From NCBI GenBank assembly GCA_012934845.2, contig WNNJ02000939.1:78326-142325 (forward strand): a stretch of 64,000 bases of DNA, given 5' to 3'. Below the pieces are notes generated by a model. It did not search any database, was not told the origin of the DNA, and saw nothing but the letters and a program-made list of their open reading frames with translations. This DNA is from Pomphorhynchus laevis. Lineage: Eukaryota; Acanthocephala; Palaeacanthocephala; Echinorhynchida; Pomphorhynchidae. Position 1 is the first letter of the stretch. Every line of letters begins with the position of its first letter. Shown here piece after piece: positions 1-12,565 of the stretch. A program made the position numbers and the translations under genes.

Positions 1-1815
1 CGTTAGTAAAATTAATTAATCTTATATTCGGAAAAAGATATACATATATGTTATAATAATTATAACGCCTATCTAACAAAAATTAAACCATCAAGTAAAT
101 ATAAATATATGGATAAAATTGAATTAATAGAATCCTTAAATATTTTGATAAATCAAAGTGCTCAATGTATACAATAAGAGTGCTCAATGTATACAATAAG
201 AAAGCTCTATACTTCTATTATTTAATACAGGAACAAATAAAAGTCCCTACTTATATTGTTATTTTAGACAAGTAAAAGGTGATCCAATGGGAGGTGATAG
301 TAGCTGACTAATTTTTAAACATATAAATGCAATAATAACTATATTTATACAAATCTAGGTTTAGTAGATATTAAAGATGCATTAGAAAAATTAATTAATC
401 TTATATTCGGAAAAAGATATACATATAAATGTTATAATAATTATAACGTATATCTAACAAAGATAAAACCTTCAGACAAGGAATAGAATCCTTTAATATT
501 TTAATAAATCAAAATTATTTAAAAGTAAGGACATCTATATAGAGAGAGTTAAAGTTTATACAGAACTTTAAAATTATTTTAAAATTCAACTTTTTATTTT
601 AACTTGACATAAATTATATAAAATCTTATAACAATCACTCAGTTGGCTGATTTGATTAGTTTGGACGCCTCGTGGACTTGTAAATTATTTTGAGACTTTG
701 GTTAGTAAGAAGCTCTTGAGTGCTTCGGATGTTTCTCTCGGCTGAGTTGCACATGAAATATAAAGTAAAATAAATATAAAATATAATGAATTATCAAGTA
801 AATATAAATATATGGATAAAATTGAATTAATAAAATCCTTAAATATTTTAATAAATCAAAATTATTTAAAGGTAAGGACATCTATATTTAGACAATATTG
901 TAGAATATATAAATTTTTTTAATTTATAAAAAGATATGGTAGGATAATCGAAAATGTTGTTTAATGTTCTGTTATCAATCTCTTTTGGTGTTTATTCCAT
1001 AAAAATTCAAAATCCTAGGTTCAAATGTAGTGCTATTTAATGTACATAAAAACCACTTTCTGTCTATATGAATAAAATACTTAAGGTAATTAAAGCAAAT
1101 TTTAAAAAATATTGTAAGGTAATCGAAATTAATACTGGTATAAAACACTATTTCAGTATTAATTCTACGAAAGAATTTTTAGAACAGACAAAAGTAATAA
1201 ATTTTCAAAGTATAAATACATACGATTTTAGTACTCTTTATACAAATCTAGGTTTAGTAGATATTAAAGAAGCGTTAGTAAAATTAATTAATCTTACATT
1301 CGGAAAAAGATATACATATATATGTTATAATAATTATAACGCCTATCTAACAAAAATTAAACCATCAAATAAATATAAATATTTGGATAAAATTGAATTA
1401 TTATATTTTGATAAATCAAAATTATTTAAAAGTAGGGACATCTATATTTAGACAAGTAAAAGCTGTTGAATCAGATAATAAAACTGTACATATATTATAT
1501 TGGAATCCAAAATTACATAAAAATCCAATAAAACCTAGGTTCATATGTAATGCGTTTAAATGTACATTGAAACCACTTTCTGTCTATATGAATAAAATAC
1601 TTAAAGTAATAAAAGCACAATTCAAAAAATATTGTAGGATAATCGAAATTAATACTGGTATAAACCACTATTTCAGTATTAATTCTGCAAAAGAATTTTT
1701 AGAACAGACAAAAGGAATAAATTTTCAAAATATAAATACATACGATTTTAGTACTCTTTATACAAATCTAGGTTTAGTAGATATTAAAGAAGCTTTTCAA
1801 AGTAGCTCACAGATA
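1..1815 (+). mobile_element. Mosaic of Naiad-like Penelope element RT fragments
   Basis: Several overlapping same-orientation pieces of one reverse transcriptase lie end to end (about 1-310, 325-540, 785-900, 940-1455 and 1455-1800). The same peptide block, around [10 protein letters not shown] and the element's [16 protein letters not shown] region, recurs and can be aligned to the fuller copy at 34892-36283. A tail piece ending in the family signature (GTTGGCTGATTTGATT type) lies at about 565-660. All pieces are broken and none can encode a full RT. The head-to-tail arrangement fits the tandem and nested insertions known for Penelope-like elements. Family assignment rests on the fuller copy. 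Confidence 0.75.
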
Positions 1816-1851
1816 TAATTAGATATAATTGAATTTTTGAATACTATTGAT

Positions 1852-1876
1852 CTCACTATCAGAGAGTGATAGTGAG
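1852..1876. repeat. Perfect 9-bp stem hairpin
   Basis: CTCACTATC and GATAGTGAG pair perfectly around a 7-base loop, just past the end of the Naiad mosaic. Function unknown. Confidence 0.6.
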
Positions 1877-2032
1877 CTACAAGTGATAGTTATTTTTATT
1901 CATTTTATCACGATTTTTACGTTTAGTTGATTTGCTGCGTTCTGTTGATGACCCTACAGTTCACAATTTCGCAAAGGTTTGTAAACTTTAAGTGAAGATT
2001 TTCTCCAAAGGAACAACTAATATGCACTTTAG

Positions 2033-2123
2033 CATTTGATTTTTACGAATCCAAGCGACAGTAAAAACAGTTTCACCTTCGATGTTGTAAAGCCGAAAAG
2101 CAGAAGTCGTCGAAATCGAAATG
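2033..2123 (+). CDS. Putative host exon, unrecognised protein (internal)
   Basis: The reading frame encodes HLIFTNPSDSKN followed by a basic stretch (KPKSRSRRNRN). It is closed upstream by a stop that overlaps a candidate acceptor (CTTTAG at 2027-2032), so the exon should start at 2033. A donor GTAGGT follows at 2124. The leftover base of the last codon joins exactly to the exon at 3319 (G + AT = Asp), giving RNRN-D-ARKSDSG. I do not recognise the product. The basic run could be a nuclear localisation signal. Earlier exons would lie upstream, beyond or within the Naiad mosaic. The polypyrimidine tract is weak, so this remains tentative. Confidence 0.4.
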
Positions 2124-2591
2124 GTAGGTTATTTTATTTGCTTTTGTTCTTCAAACTTATTGTGCCAATTAATTGTTATTCTTTAAATAAAGATATTTTC
2201 CAATATCTTTTTTGGAAAATATAAAAAAAACGTGTAAACACTAAAATTGTACTCAAATAAAAGCGATTTATTTAAACATTTTGGTTTACTTTGTTAGTTT
2301 AGATATATCTGTTAGTAAATGGCTAAATATTTAGGCTTAGCTGTGATGAAGGTTTCTCCAGGTACAAAAATATTGATTTGTGCCATATTAATATTGAACC
2401 GACAAATATCAATATCATGGTGTTGTACTACGATACTTTTTTAATTGTAAATTATTGAGTTATTTTGAAAATATCAAAATTAGATCGAAAACATATCGAG
2501 ATTAAATACAAATTAAGATATTAATTTATAATTTGAAATTCTGTCAGAATTAACAGAAATTTATTTTATATTTCGTTAGCTGTTGCTAATA

Positions 2592-2634
2592 AAAAACGTA
2601 CAATTTGATCAACATGAACAAATTGTACGTTTTT
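2592..2634. repeat. Perfect 16-bp stem hairpin
   Basis: AAAAACGTACAATTTG and its exact reverse complement flank an 11-base loop, within the intron between the two putative exons. Confidence 0.65.
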
Positions 2635-2786
2635 GTCCAATGATGTTTCTCTTTGATGTTGTTTGGTCTGTGAGCAAATCAAAATTGTTCCACAAATTGT
2701 GCGGTGTTTTCTTGTGATGATAGCACATAAAATGGTTTCATTTTGAATAAAAATTATTTGATGGTTTTTAATTTTTTATTTTTTTT

Positions 2787-2813
2787 AAGCTCGATTCTTA
2801 CTGAATCGAGCTT
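2787..2813. repeat. Perfect 11-bp stem hairpin
   Basis: AAGCTCGATTC and GAATCGAGCTT flank a TTACT loop. It may be a small foldback insertion remnant. Confidence 0.6.
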
Positions 2814-3318
2814 TGAATTCGAATGCTCAAATTTTTATTCCAAACAAATTGTGACAAAATGTGTTTTGAAGTTTTTTTAAGCTAAAATACTATTTTATTG
2901 ATCAAAAAATAATAATTGTAATCGATTGTTTATAAGAATGTATGTTTGGGTTGTGTTCTAAAACATCATTTTACAAAAACATCTATTTTAAACCTTCCCA
3001 TTTCTTCCTTTATTAAATTAAGCTTTTAGAATAAATAAAATATGCATGTCATTATTAATAATTTATTATTTAAAAATATATTTTAAATTTATTTAATATA
3101 ATAAAAAAATTTTGAAATTTATTAAGTATGAAAAATGAAGTTTTGAGACAAGGGAATGTTTGATTATTTAAACTTTAATTTAGATATGTCCATAAATCTT
3201 CATTTATTAAGAATGTAGAATGTGTTTATTAGAACTGCATGCCAAATGCAAATCAAAATTTACTGGTTGTTTTTGTCAATTGATGTTTACATTTTAATGT
3301 ATAACCTTTATCCTTTAG

Positions 3319-3629
3319 ATGCACGTAAATCAGATTCAGGAAAAGCTTTAAAAGTCGGTACAAACAATCAAATTGATTTAAACAAGCGCTTATCCGTTTC
3401 TGATTCATTGCCATCTATTGACGTATTAAACTGCGATGATGGAAGTATTTGTATAAATGACAATCCGAATTGTATTGGGGCTATGGATGATAATCTATTT
3501 GATCTTTTTAACAATTTCAATGATGAACTTAATCTTTTCGAGGATTCTTGCAGTGTCGCTACAGATAGTCTGTTTAATAGGACAGAGGTATCTTCGTTTG
3601 AAGATTGCTGGCCGGGTTGTCGTTTGTGA
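3319..3629 (+). CDS. Putative host terminal exon, acidic C-terminus
   Basis: The acceptor TCCTTTAG ends at 3318 and the open frame runs to TGA at 3627-3629, about 103 codons. The protein is rich in Asp, Asn and Ser, with repeated DLFNNF/ELNLFEDS-like acidic-hydrophobic patches that resemble a transactivation-like or protein-binding tail. No family is recognised. Base composition is less AT-rich than the neighbourhood, and the phase fits the exon at 2033-2123 across a 1.2-kb intron (2124-3318). It could equally be a decayed gene end. Confidence 0.4.
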
Positions 3630-4384
3630 TATCAGATACAGTAAGCAAGTTTGTTTTTATACTATACTCCTAAATTTCATTTTTTCAATTAAGAATAAGC
3701 AATCTGCAAAACTTAGATCGTCAATTGATAATTTATTTTATAAATCAAATTTTAAACATTTAAATATATCGTGCTATTATATCGTGCTATTATTTTTACT
3801 TCTTAAAAAATAATCCTTTTTTATAAATATTGTCTAAGTCATAATCCTAAATATTTAAAATTAAAGTCAAAAGATATTAATTTTATGTTAAATATTTAAT
3901 TATTATTATTTTTCCCGTGTATTTTAATTTGCAGAAATTTGTTGCTTTATGAGGTTGAAATATAAAGTTGTGATAAATACATTTTGATTTAACCAGTTGT
4001 TATCTCTTAGCAAGCAAATTTCTGAAGCATTTTTATTCCGTTAAGAGATTATTGAGTACAAAACGATGCACACAAGTTATAATTAGTTTTATTCTATTTT
4101 TTAATAATTGTTAATTTTATTTATCGATAAGAGTTATATTTTTAATCCCCGTAAATTTTGTATTTAGACATCGATTGAATTTATAATCAGTGAATAAATT
4201 TTAAACAATTTAAATTTGGAACAATTTAAATTTTAAACAACTCAAATGGATTCGGTTTTCTATTTTGCGGCTGTATATTTTGTCATTGCAAAATGAATTA
4301 CAATATATAATTAAAAATTACATAAAATACTTAAATTAAGATATATATTAATATATTATAATATATTAATGTTTAATAGGACTA
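3630..4384. other. AT-rich stretch without recognisable genes
   Basis: Only short AT-rich open frames are present. No splice-supported coding sequence or repeat that I recognise. Confidence 0.6.
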
Positions 4385-7300
4385 GTTTAAACTATCTTTA
4401 ACAACAACTACTTACAAGAGTAATAAGCTACTACCACCATCAACAACACAATTATGATGGTAAAGTCAAATCATTGCTGTCCATGCAATAGTCAAGGTTC
4501 AGTTTGCCGCACTTGCTCATGTGCAAGGGCAGGAACTCTGTGCACGAACTGCTCTGCTCCTCATTGTTCAAATAGAAGTAGTGGTAAGGAATCTACGCGA
4601 AATTCGAGAATTAATAAAACGCTCACTGATGGAATTAATTTTGACAGTCAAATATCTGCAACAGTCCAGTCCCCTTGTATTGACGGGTCTGTCCATTTAA
4701 TAACATTTTCATATGACGATTGCCCTTCTTGGGTTTCTATTTGGCTTCCTACCAGAATTCCCAAAAGATTTATAGACTAAGACGCTTCTTGTTGCTTCTG
4801 TGCGTCTATCAAGATTAAGAAATTGGAAACCAAACTGACAGAAACTAATAAACTTGAGAAGCTTGTTGAATCAAATATTGTCAGCTTACAAGACTCTATC
4901 ACAAAGCCCATAGATGAGCTTACAAAAGATGTCTCGATATTAAAGAGTGAAATTGTGGAACTAAAAACAATTAATAATCTACCTTTTAATAATCCCAAAA
5001 TGGAACATTTAATTAAGAAATCTTGGGCTAATGTTGCTAGTAAAAGTATGCCCGCTTTAATTCGTAGGCAAGTAGCTCGGTCAATAGTTGCAACTACCCA
5101 GGTTCCTTCGGCTGAAGTGTCGACAATTAATCGAGCAATTAACGCAGAGGCCTTCAGAGCTCGGAATCTAATAATCAAGGGTTTCCTTTCTTCCGACAAT
5201 GACACTTTCGCTATTGTAGATCTGCTACGAAAAATTAGCGTAAATGTTGGTAGATCGGATATTAAAAATATCGATCGCCTACCAGGAATACGTGAAGACA
5301 TTCCTCGCTGGCTTAAGACTACACTGACTGAACCTATTGTCACGGAATCTCTTAGATCAGCTTCAAAGTTACGTCATTTACAGGGTTGTGCTGGAATATT
5401 TTTACAGAACGATCTATCAAAGACTGAACGAGACGAATTACAAATACTTAGATCCTTACTAAAGTCAAAAAGGACAGCATCATGATCGTCGGTTTATTAT
5501 AAGAGTTAATAGAGTTATAGAATCAACTGCTACTATAAAGTCAACCACAGAATTGGTACATTCATCCTGATTATCTGGTAATTGGGAATCTGCTAAATCT
5601 GTTCTTACGAACCAGTCATCTTTGGAGTTGTCTAATCACTACATGTCGCCGAAGCAATGTATTGGGAATATGGTTAATCATACAAGAATGTTTCTTATTA
5701 ATGTAGAAGGGTTGGACTCTCTAATTCGACTCGGAATTAATGGGTACTTTTTGGAATTCGACATAGATATTTTCACTGAAACTTTTCGTACTGCTACCAC
5801 TTCTATCAGAGGATTATATACAGTGTAAAATCTTGCTTTATGTGGTATTAGGGGTAGGCCTTTCGGTGGAATTCTTATCGCTATAAAGCCGACATCTATA
5901 AGCTGGCAATTACGTCAAACAGAAAATGCCATAATGATGGATACACCATATTTAAGCATTATAGCATGTTATTTCAAACCTAGTATTTCTGTTTCGGGTA
6001 TAATCGATGAGCTATCTCAATTTCTCTAGGAAGAAACTTAATTAAAGCCCACTATCATTGCTGGCTTCATCGATGGCGGATGAAGAACGGCGTCTAAAAT
6101 TGGCAGAAGCTTTTCCCTGGAAACTTGATCCGAGTAGATCCAGTAAAAATCTCATCTCATCTATTCCTATTTCAAAGTGGGAATCACACTTTTCAGATCT
6201 ACTATACAATAAGGATTATCGTGACACCGTTTCAGTTGTTAATCTACCAAATATTTGTACATCATCTTTGCAAGCTTTAAATACCAATTTCTTGTTGGAG
6301 GAGGTGATCTTTTGTATCTATAGCCTAACGAAGCATAAAGCAACAGGAATGGATATGATAGCAGTCGAGTACATTAGAGATTAGGTACGTCAGTTAGCTC
6401 ACTACTAAGTCGAACTCCTTAACCGCATTCTTACAGGCCTTCCATTCTCAGATGGTTGGAAAAGTTCAGTTATTAAAATGTTGTATAAAGGAAGCGGCGA
6501 CCCAAGCAATCCTAGTGGTTACAGAGGTATCGCGATGTTGAGCCATGCGTATAAGTTGATGTCTTCAATGATAACAAAACGTCTTTATGTATACACCGAA
6601 CCATGGTTGCTGGTTTAACAGTTCGGATTTCGTAAAAATCGATATACAACATACGCTATAAATATCCTAAGAAATAGGGTCTAGGAAGTTTGGATCTTTG
6701 GTAATAGCATGTTTTCAATTTTTGTTGATTTCAAGGCTGCTTTTGATTTTGTATGCCGAAACACTTTGATGAGGAAATTGATGGATCGCTTCTTATTTTG
6801 CACGTAATTTCTGAAATTTTGCGTCCGAATAAAGTATCAATATATGACGGTTTGTCCTATAGCTCTGAATTAATCCAGAACAGTGAGTACTGCAGGGAGA
6901 TACGTTGAGCCATTTGTTGTTCTCAATGTATATATCAGATTTTCCTGATATATTTAAAAACACATCTCGGAAAATATCAGTAATGTCATATATGCTGATG
7001 ATCTCACAATTTTAGCAGCCTCGTCTGACGTTGTAAAATGGGCACTTTCTAAACTCCAATTGTATTGCGTAAAGAACGAACTGACGGTAAATTCGACAAA
7101 GACGAAAATTATTAAGTATCAACGAGGTGGCCGCATTTCTGCTACTGATAGGTTTTTCTTCGACAATAAGGAAATTGACATTATGAATGAATTCAAGTTT
7201 TTCGGATCGACTGTAACAACAAAGTGGTCATTTAACTCACATCTTGAGAATCAACTTTGCAAAATTCTTATAAAGATGTCTAAATCTAGAGAACTTCCAA

Positions 7301-7788
7301 TATTCTCTCTATTAATTGTGCCTTAAAGTACTTCAAGGTAATGCTACAGCCTATTGTAGAATATGGCCTATCAGCGATATGGAATGATCTCAAAGAACGA
7401 AATTTCGCTCAGGTAGACATGTGCCGATCGCGGTTCTTAAAGCGAATTCTAGGAGTATCTTCAAAAGTTTCATCAACGACCGTCGAAATTCTTACCAATA
7501 CCTTACATCTGTCAGTGGAATTAATAATAACGCGAAATAATGCAAGCACAGTAAATTTTCAACGCCATCACCAAAAGCTGTTAATTAAGTAAAATGACAC
7601 AGACAAAGAGATTCTAAATATTCCAGCAATGGCTCAATCACAATGATTAGGACCAAAAGAGAGCAAGCGTCCGCTGATAATTCGTGCAAGTACACATGGC
7701 TACCATGATAAATTCTGTAAATTCCAAGTAAATTGTCACCAGCGCACTGCACCATATATAGGTCCTTACTGTCTACAAAGTTGTTCAT
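4385..7788 (+). mobile_element. Decayed LINE with ORF1, endonuclease and RT
   Basis: This is a non-LTR retrotransposon in the order leader (4385-4453), ORF1 (4454-5485), endonuclease remnant (about 5620-6035) and RT (about 6058-7590). The endonuclease begins with a motif like FLINVEGLDSL and continues through TETF and GGILIAIKP. The RT shows YRGIAMLSHAYKLM, FVDFKAAFD and YADDLTILAAS (catalytic YADD near 6995). The middle of the endonuclease appears deleted, and the RT carries many stops and frameshifts, so the element is dead. The domain set suggests the Jockey/CR1 superfamily. I cannot fix the clade. Confidence 0.75.
4454..5485 (+). CDS. LINE ORF1 protein: zinc motif, coiled coil, RRM-like
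   Basis: The frame stays open from 4454 to 5485 except for one in-frame TAA at 4778-4780, about 343 codons in all. Residues about 8-40 carry closely spaced cysteines (CCPC, CRTCSC, CTNC), a likely zinc-binding motif common in invertebrate LINE ORF1 proteins. After the stop come a heptad-like coiled coil (KLEKLVESNIVSLQDSI region) and then an RRM-like nucleic-acid binding segment (ARNLIIKGF to GIFLQNDLSKTERDEL). ORF1 proteins of this kind bind the element RNA. It lies directly upstream of the endonuclease-RT remnant. With one stop it is the best-preserved part of this element. Confidence 0.65.
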
Positions 7789-8505
7789 CGCTTCTGCACG
7801 TCTTCAATTGTAACTTTATTTCTAAAATGTCACTCTCACAAGTCGACAAGTTGTAATAACTTTCTAATTTGCTTTATTTAATTTGGCTCAGGTATCTTAT
7901 TCCAGAGAAGTAATTTTTAGATTTGTATATTTGTAATTTTCTTTTTCCCTAACGCCGAGAGGCAGCAATGGGTAATAAATCTTATCAGATTAACATTTAT
8001 TGTCCGACAATAATATTTTATATAACAATGACGGTATATTATACAACTTTACTCCATTTATTTTCGATGTATTTAAGTTTTCATTATTAATCAGCTTACC
8101 AAAGTAAGCATTTAAGTCATTATAGAACTAATTGTAAATTTTATTTTTATTGTTATTATTCTTCTTAGCATTTATCCAGTTTGGAGGGATCTGCATGCCA
8201 CGTTCGCTGGTGCCAAAATGCTCTATCCGCTGAGTATTCGGGCGTGAGTCCGACCATTTTCATATCATTCAGTAGGGTATCCATCCATCTTTTATATGGT
8301 ATTTATCTTGGTCTCGTTCCGTCAACCTCGATTTGGAATGGTGTCTGCGCCAGTGTGTTCACGTCTGCCCTCAGTACATGTCCATACCATCTCAGCCTTG
8401 ATCCTCTCAGTTTGTCTGCTATGGGTGCTACGCCAAATCGCTTCTGCACGTCTTCAATTGTAGTTTTATTTCTAAAATGCCATTCTCACAAGTGGCAGTG
8501 ATTTA
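7789..8505 (-). mobile_element. RTE-like LINE 3' fragment, interrupted
   Basis: The minus strand of 8165-8500 encodes an RTE/BovB-type RT C-terminus: EDVQKRFGVAPIADKLRGS, then RLRWYGHVLRAD, then RWMDTLLNDMK, ending LDKC at 8165. One in-frame TAA interrupts it after GTRPR. The start of the same segment recurs at about 7789-7845 (the GCTTCTGCACGTCTTC block), so this fragment was split or duplicated around an unrelated AT-rich piece at 7846-8160. That piece holds a LINE-like end (AATAAATCTTATCAG near 7976). The upstream + strand LINE ends at this boundary, which suggests that one inserted into the other. Confidence 0.7.
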
Positions 8506-8509
8506 CAAT

Positions 8510-9170
8510 TAAATGATTCACTACAAATTCTTGACCATATTTTTTTGATTTTCGTTATTTATCTAAATGTTTGATAAGTGAAAATCAATTTCGTATTTGA
8601 ATATTTTTTAATATTCTTAAATTATATCATGTTATTCATTTTACATATTTAATTTTCTTTCGTTTAGACCTTACAAATGGGAATGCTACATCTTTTGATC
8701 TCGCGATTATTCAGACTCAATCGCATTTAATTTTATTTGTCTATTTTTTGTGTGACAAATGTTGTTTTGATATTTTAAATTAGGATTTTTATAGTTCATT
8801 TTGATATTTTTATGTTGTATTCCTTTCTCTATACATATATGATTTCTTGATGCCCAATTTTTATGCTGTTTGCCTTATAAATGTTATTTGAAAGTTCATC
8901 TTCTGAAAAATATCTTTGTATATTTTAAAAAATTAAAAATTTGAATTTTTTGAAAATTTTTCATTTTATTGATTCGTAAAATGATTTATAAAACGCTAAC
9001 TTTAATTACATTAAAGTTAGCGTCTAATACTGTAATGGATTTTGATTGTATTTAATTTGAAAGTGTCATTATCCATGGATATTTTGAATATCCACGGATA
9101 ATATTAATATATTCATAATATTAATATATTAATATTATATTAATATAATATTATATTATAGTATCAAATC
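8510..9170. other. AT-rich stretch with AT microsatellite at its end
   Basis: No gene recognised. About 9090-9165 is a run of ATATTA-type repeats. Confidence 0.55.
8993..9023. repeat. Perfect 14-bp stem hairpin
   Basis: ACGCTAACTTTAAT and its exact complement flank a TAC loop. Confidence 0.65.
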
Positions 9171-9481
9171 AAAATCACTTTATTTACGAAATACAGAGCA
9201 AGTATCTTAGCTCATATACAGGAGGTTTCATATAGAAAGGAAAAAGATTTGTAAAAATTAGAGTAAGAACAAAAAAGATGTAAAAATTGAAAATCAGCGT
9301 CTATCAGAAAATTGATTTAATCATCGATATGAAATGAATTTTGTCATTTTATATGAATTGCGGATTTATTCTTTTATTATGGTAAGTAATAGCACGGTGC
9401 AGGAAACTATCCAACATATGTTGTATTCTAACGAAATTTGTGATGTATTTACGAGTATGTCGCATGTTTCTGATGTTTCTG

Positions 9482-11950
9482 TTATTTATTTTTTTCCGCC
9501 GCACCTAATCTTTCGAGCAACTTCGCGTTTCCAGCTGTGCGTAAAAAGAGATTCTTCAAAATATCGTCTAATGATGTAAATGGTTTCTCCGCAATGCGTT
9601 GTGCATAGTTATGGATAACTTTTAGTCGACGAACATATTCTACGGACATGTTTATGTGAACAGAATATCCATAAGTTAGCAAATGAATTACGGTTGCTGT
9701 ATATATTTGTTCGATTTGATGTGGAAGCGCTCCCTGTATTTTAAGTTTGCGCAGAAAATATAGCAGGGGTTCGCATTTACGTATCAAATCATCTATATGT
9801 AAGTGCCATGACAGATTGTCACTAAATCTCATTCCTAGGATCTTTAAGCTGTTCACCCTTTCAAATCCAAAATCAATAAGTTGTTTTGAGAATGATCTTT
9901 TTAGGCAGAAATGTACTATTTTAGACTTCGTGCTATTTATTTGCAGACTATTTTTTCAGCACCATTTAAGAAGTTCATCAATTTCGAATTTAAGCGAGCG
10001 ATTTGATATATGTACACTTGGTGCGGAATTTAGAATAGTGATGTCATCCGCATATTTAGCGCATATTGAATGATCTAGAGATACGTCGTAGTCCTGTACA
10101 AAAAGGTTGAATAGTAGGGGAGAGATCAAGCCCCTTGATGTAAGCCAATATATGAAAAACATTCCTTAGAGAACGTGGTTTTGTATACAATCATTTGGCT
10201 TCTACCAGACAGGTAAGATTGAATGAACATTAGTTGCCATTTAGAGAAACCTAATGTATCCAATTTATTCAATAAGACACAATTGTCAATTGTGTCGAAT
10301 GCTTTGCTCAAATCAATTTGAAGTGCTTGTACTATAGGTTGGGATCGTAAATCACGATTATTGATTGCAAACTGATTTATTCTCATAAATGAATTCATTG
10401 TATTGTCTTGTTGGCGAAAAGCGTGTTGGTTGATATCTAAGCGATTTAGATATATTGAATAAATTCGACGGCGAAAAGCCCTTTCGATTAGTTTTGCAAA
10501 ACCCGGTAGCAATGATATTGGACGGAAACATTCTGATGTTTCTGGGTTTGACTGTTTAAGAATTAAAACAACGTTTGTGCATTTTAAACAATCGGGTACG
10601 ATTCAAGTTTGAAAGATCTGTGTAAATGCTACTGATAAATGTTGCGACAAGATATCACCAAGATATTTTACTATCCACACTGGTATACCCGGACCGTTGG
10701 CTTTGTTTGTTGCTCAACTATTTATATCCCTCAGTACTTCTTCGGAAGATACGATATAGTCGTCGGTGGAGTTAATTACATTGATAGGTATAATATGCTC
10801 GATACTTCTTTTGCATTCGGAATTGTAAATAAGAGATACGTTTATTCTGTCGAGTGTATCAGAGAGATTATTATTGTCCGAAGTGGTAAGGTTGGATTGA
10901 GAAACATGACCACGTAATGCTTTTACATTTTTCCAAAATAACTTTGAAGATGTATTGCTTAATTGTTTGAAGACGAAAGATTGACGCGCTTTTGTAATTT
11001 TAATGAAAGCTTCCTATTTAGTTCATTAAAGTAATGGTGATTTTTATGTTAATATGCATCATCACGGCGCAGTTGAAGCTCTTTTAGAACATGAGACATC
11101 CAATGAGTATCTATTTGTAAGAGTTATCGTCTTTGCAGGTATGCAATTTTCGACAATGTCACATATTGTCGATGTTATTGCATCACGAGAAATAACGTTA
11201 CAGTTTTCTGGGTGAGATAACCATTTAAGTAATTCACTACGTAGTTTTATAAGATGATGTTCACGGCGATCATGAACTACACAACGAGATAAAACTGTAC
11301 GCTTTATTGAGTTTATAGGTTTGAGAATTACAGACAAATGGTCAGATGATGATACAGACGCACACTTAATACCAGCAAATCCGAAAGCATCGATATTAAG
11401 ATAAATTTTGTCAAGTGTAGATTTTCCGCGGGTTGGAAAGTCTACAAGTTGGATAAAACCTAATTGATGTGCATAAGCATCGAAATCTAGCTGATTAAAA
11501 TCCCCAGCGATTAAAACGTATCTGTGGTTTGATAAAAGTTCGTTAACAAACGTTGAAAGTTTTCCAAAAGCTTGTGATTTATCGGCAGATGGAGGATGGT
11601 ATAGAATTACTACAAGTAGCAGAAAGTTTCTTGTTTTTATAGTTTTACAGAAGTTTAAGACTAAGTATTCTATATGGTCTCAAATGCATGAGCTAATCTC
11701 AGTGATTGACACATTTACACTATTTCTAACGTAAGCACATACCCCGCCACCTCTCCGGTTGCTTCTGTGAGCCGATAAAGGCTTTAGAAATCCGGGAATA
11801 TTACATTCTTACGAAGTCACGTTTTAAACCACGTTTCTGTCACTAATAGAATATTAAGAGAATAAACACTGCACATTATAGATAAATGATCTATCTTAAG
11901 GCTCTATGCATTTGTCAGAAAAATAGTGGGATAAGAAAAGGGTATGCGTT
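9482..11950 (-). mobile_element. Decayed LINE (endonuclease plus RT), minus strand
   Basis: Read on the minus strand, the endonuclease comes first (about 11900-11060), with HRSNRRGGGVCAYVR, YVLIAGDFNQLDFDAYAHQ and SSSDHLSVILKP, typical of APE-type LINE endonucleases (catalytic GDFN and SDH). The RT follows (about 10520-9480), with QALQIDLSKAFDTI, LISPLLFNLFVQD and KYADDITILNSAPS (catalytic YADD), then the thumb region. Several stops and frame changes separate the blocks. The domain order is that of Jockey/CR1/I-type elements. The 3' end lies near the AT microsatellite at 9090-9165 and the 5' end near AT repeats at about 12035-12080. Confidence 0.75.
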
Positions 11951-12175
11951 TTATTCCTCATGAGCTTACAAGGTGAACTCTTATCCAACGAACTCTGCAT
12001 CGCAGAGTTCTCTGCACCCTGAATTTCTAAGTATTATAATATTATAATATTAATAATATTATTTATATAATAATATTTTTTTAAAGAAGAAAAGGTTTAT
12101 TCACAAAGTTTACAAAGGGAATTTAACCCAAATATCATTATGTTTGAATTACATGTTACGGAGCGTGTGCTTTAG

Positions 12176-12565
12176 CTAAGGCTCCTGTTGCTCGAGGCGG
12201 ACGGCCTTTCCACTTGAAGAACGGTAACCCCGGATGCATATCGACGCCGCGCGGCATAGGGCAACACCGATTTCACGTGTAATGCGAGTCAAGCACTGTG
12301 CGTATGTCGTTTGGTCAGACCTCTGCGCCTGCAGAATGGCGATTCGGCGCAACACAGCACGAGAGCTTTCACTCAATCCGCCGTTTGTCGAAGCGATGAA
12401 GGGTACAAATGTGCCTCTTGCAATCTGTTGAACCCGTTCCTCATATTTAGACTTCTTTCTTGCTTCGTGGAAGTTGAACGCACTGGACGTGCTTGTACGG
12501 TAAGATTCGGCAAAGTTGTTGAAAATGCTGACGTCTATATACGTCCGCTCGAATCTACCGGGAAA
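12176..12565 (-). mobile_element. LINE C-terminal fragment fused in frame to a protease piece
   Basis: The minus-strand frame is open for 130 codons, from FPGRFERTYIDVSIFN through HEARKKSKYEERV, IARGTFVPFIASTNGG and ICIRGYRSS to TAG at 12176. This matches the C-terminal region of the same LINE type found at 21225-22394 ([20 protein letters not shown] and [11 protein letters not shown]). It continues without a stop or frame change from the YME1L-like fragment at 12566-12714. GC content is clearly higher than in the flanks. Confidence 0.65.
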
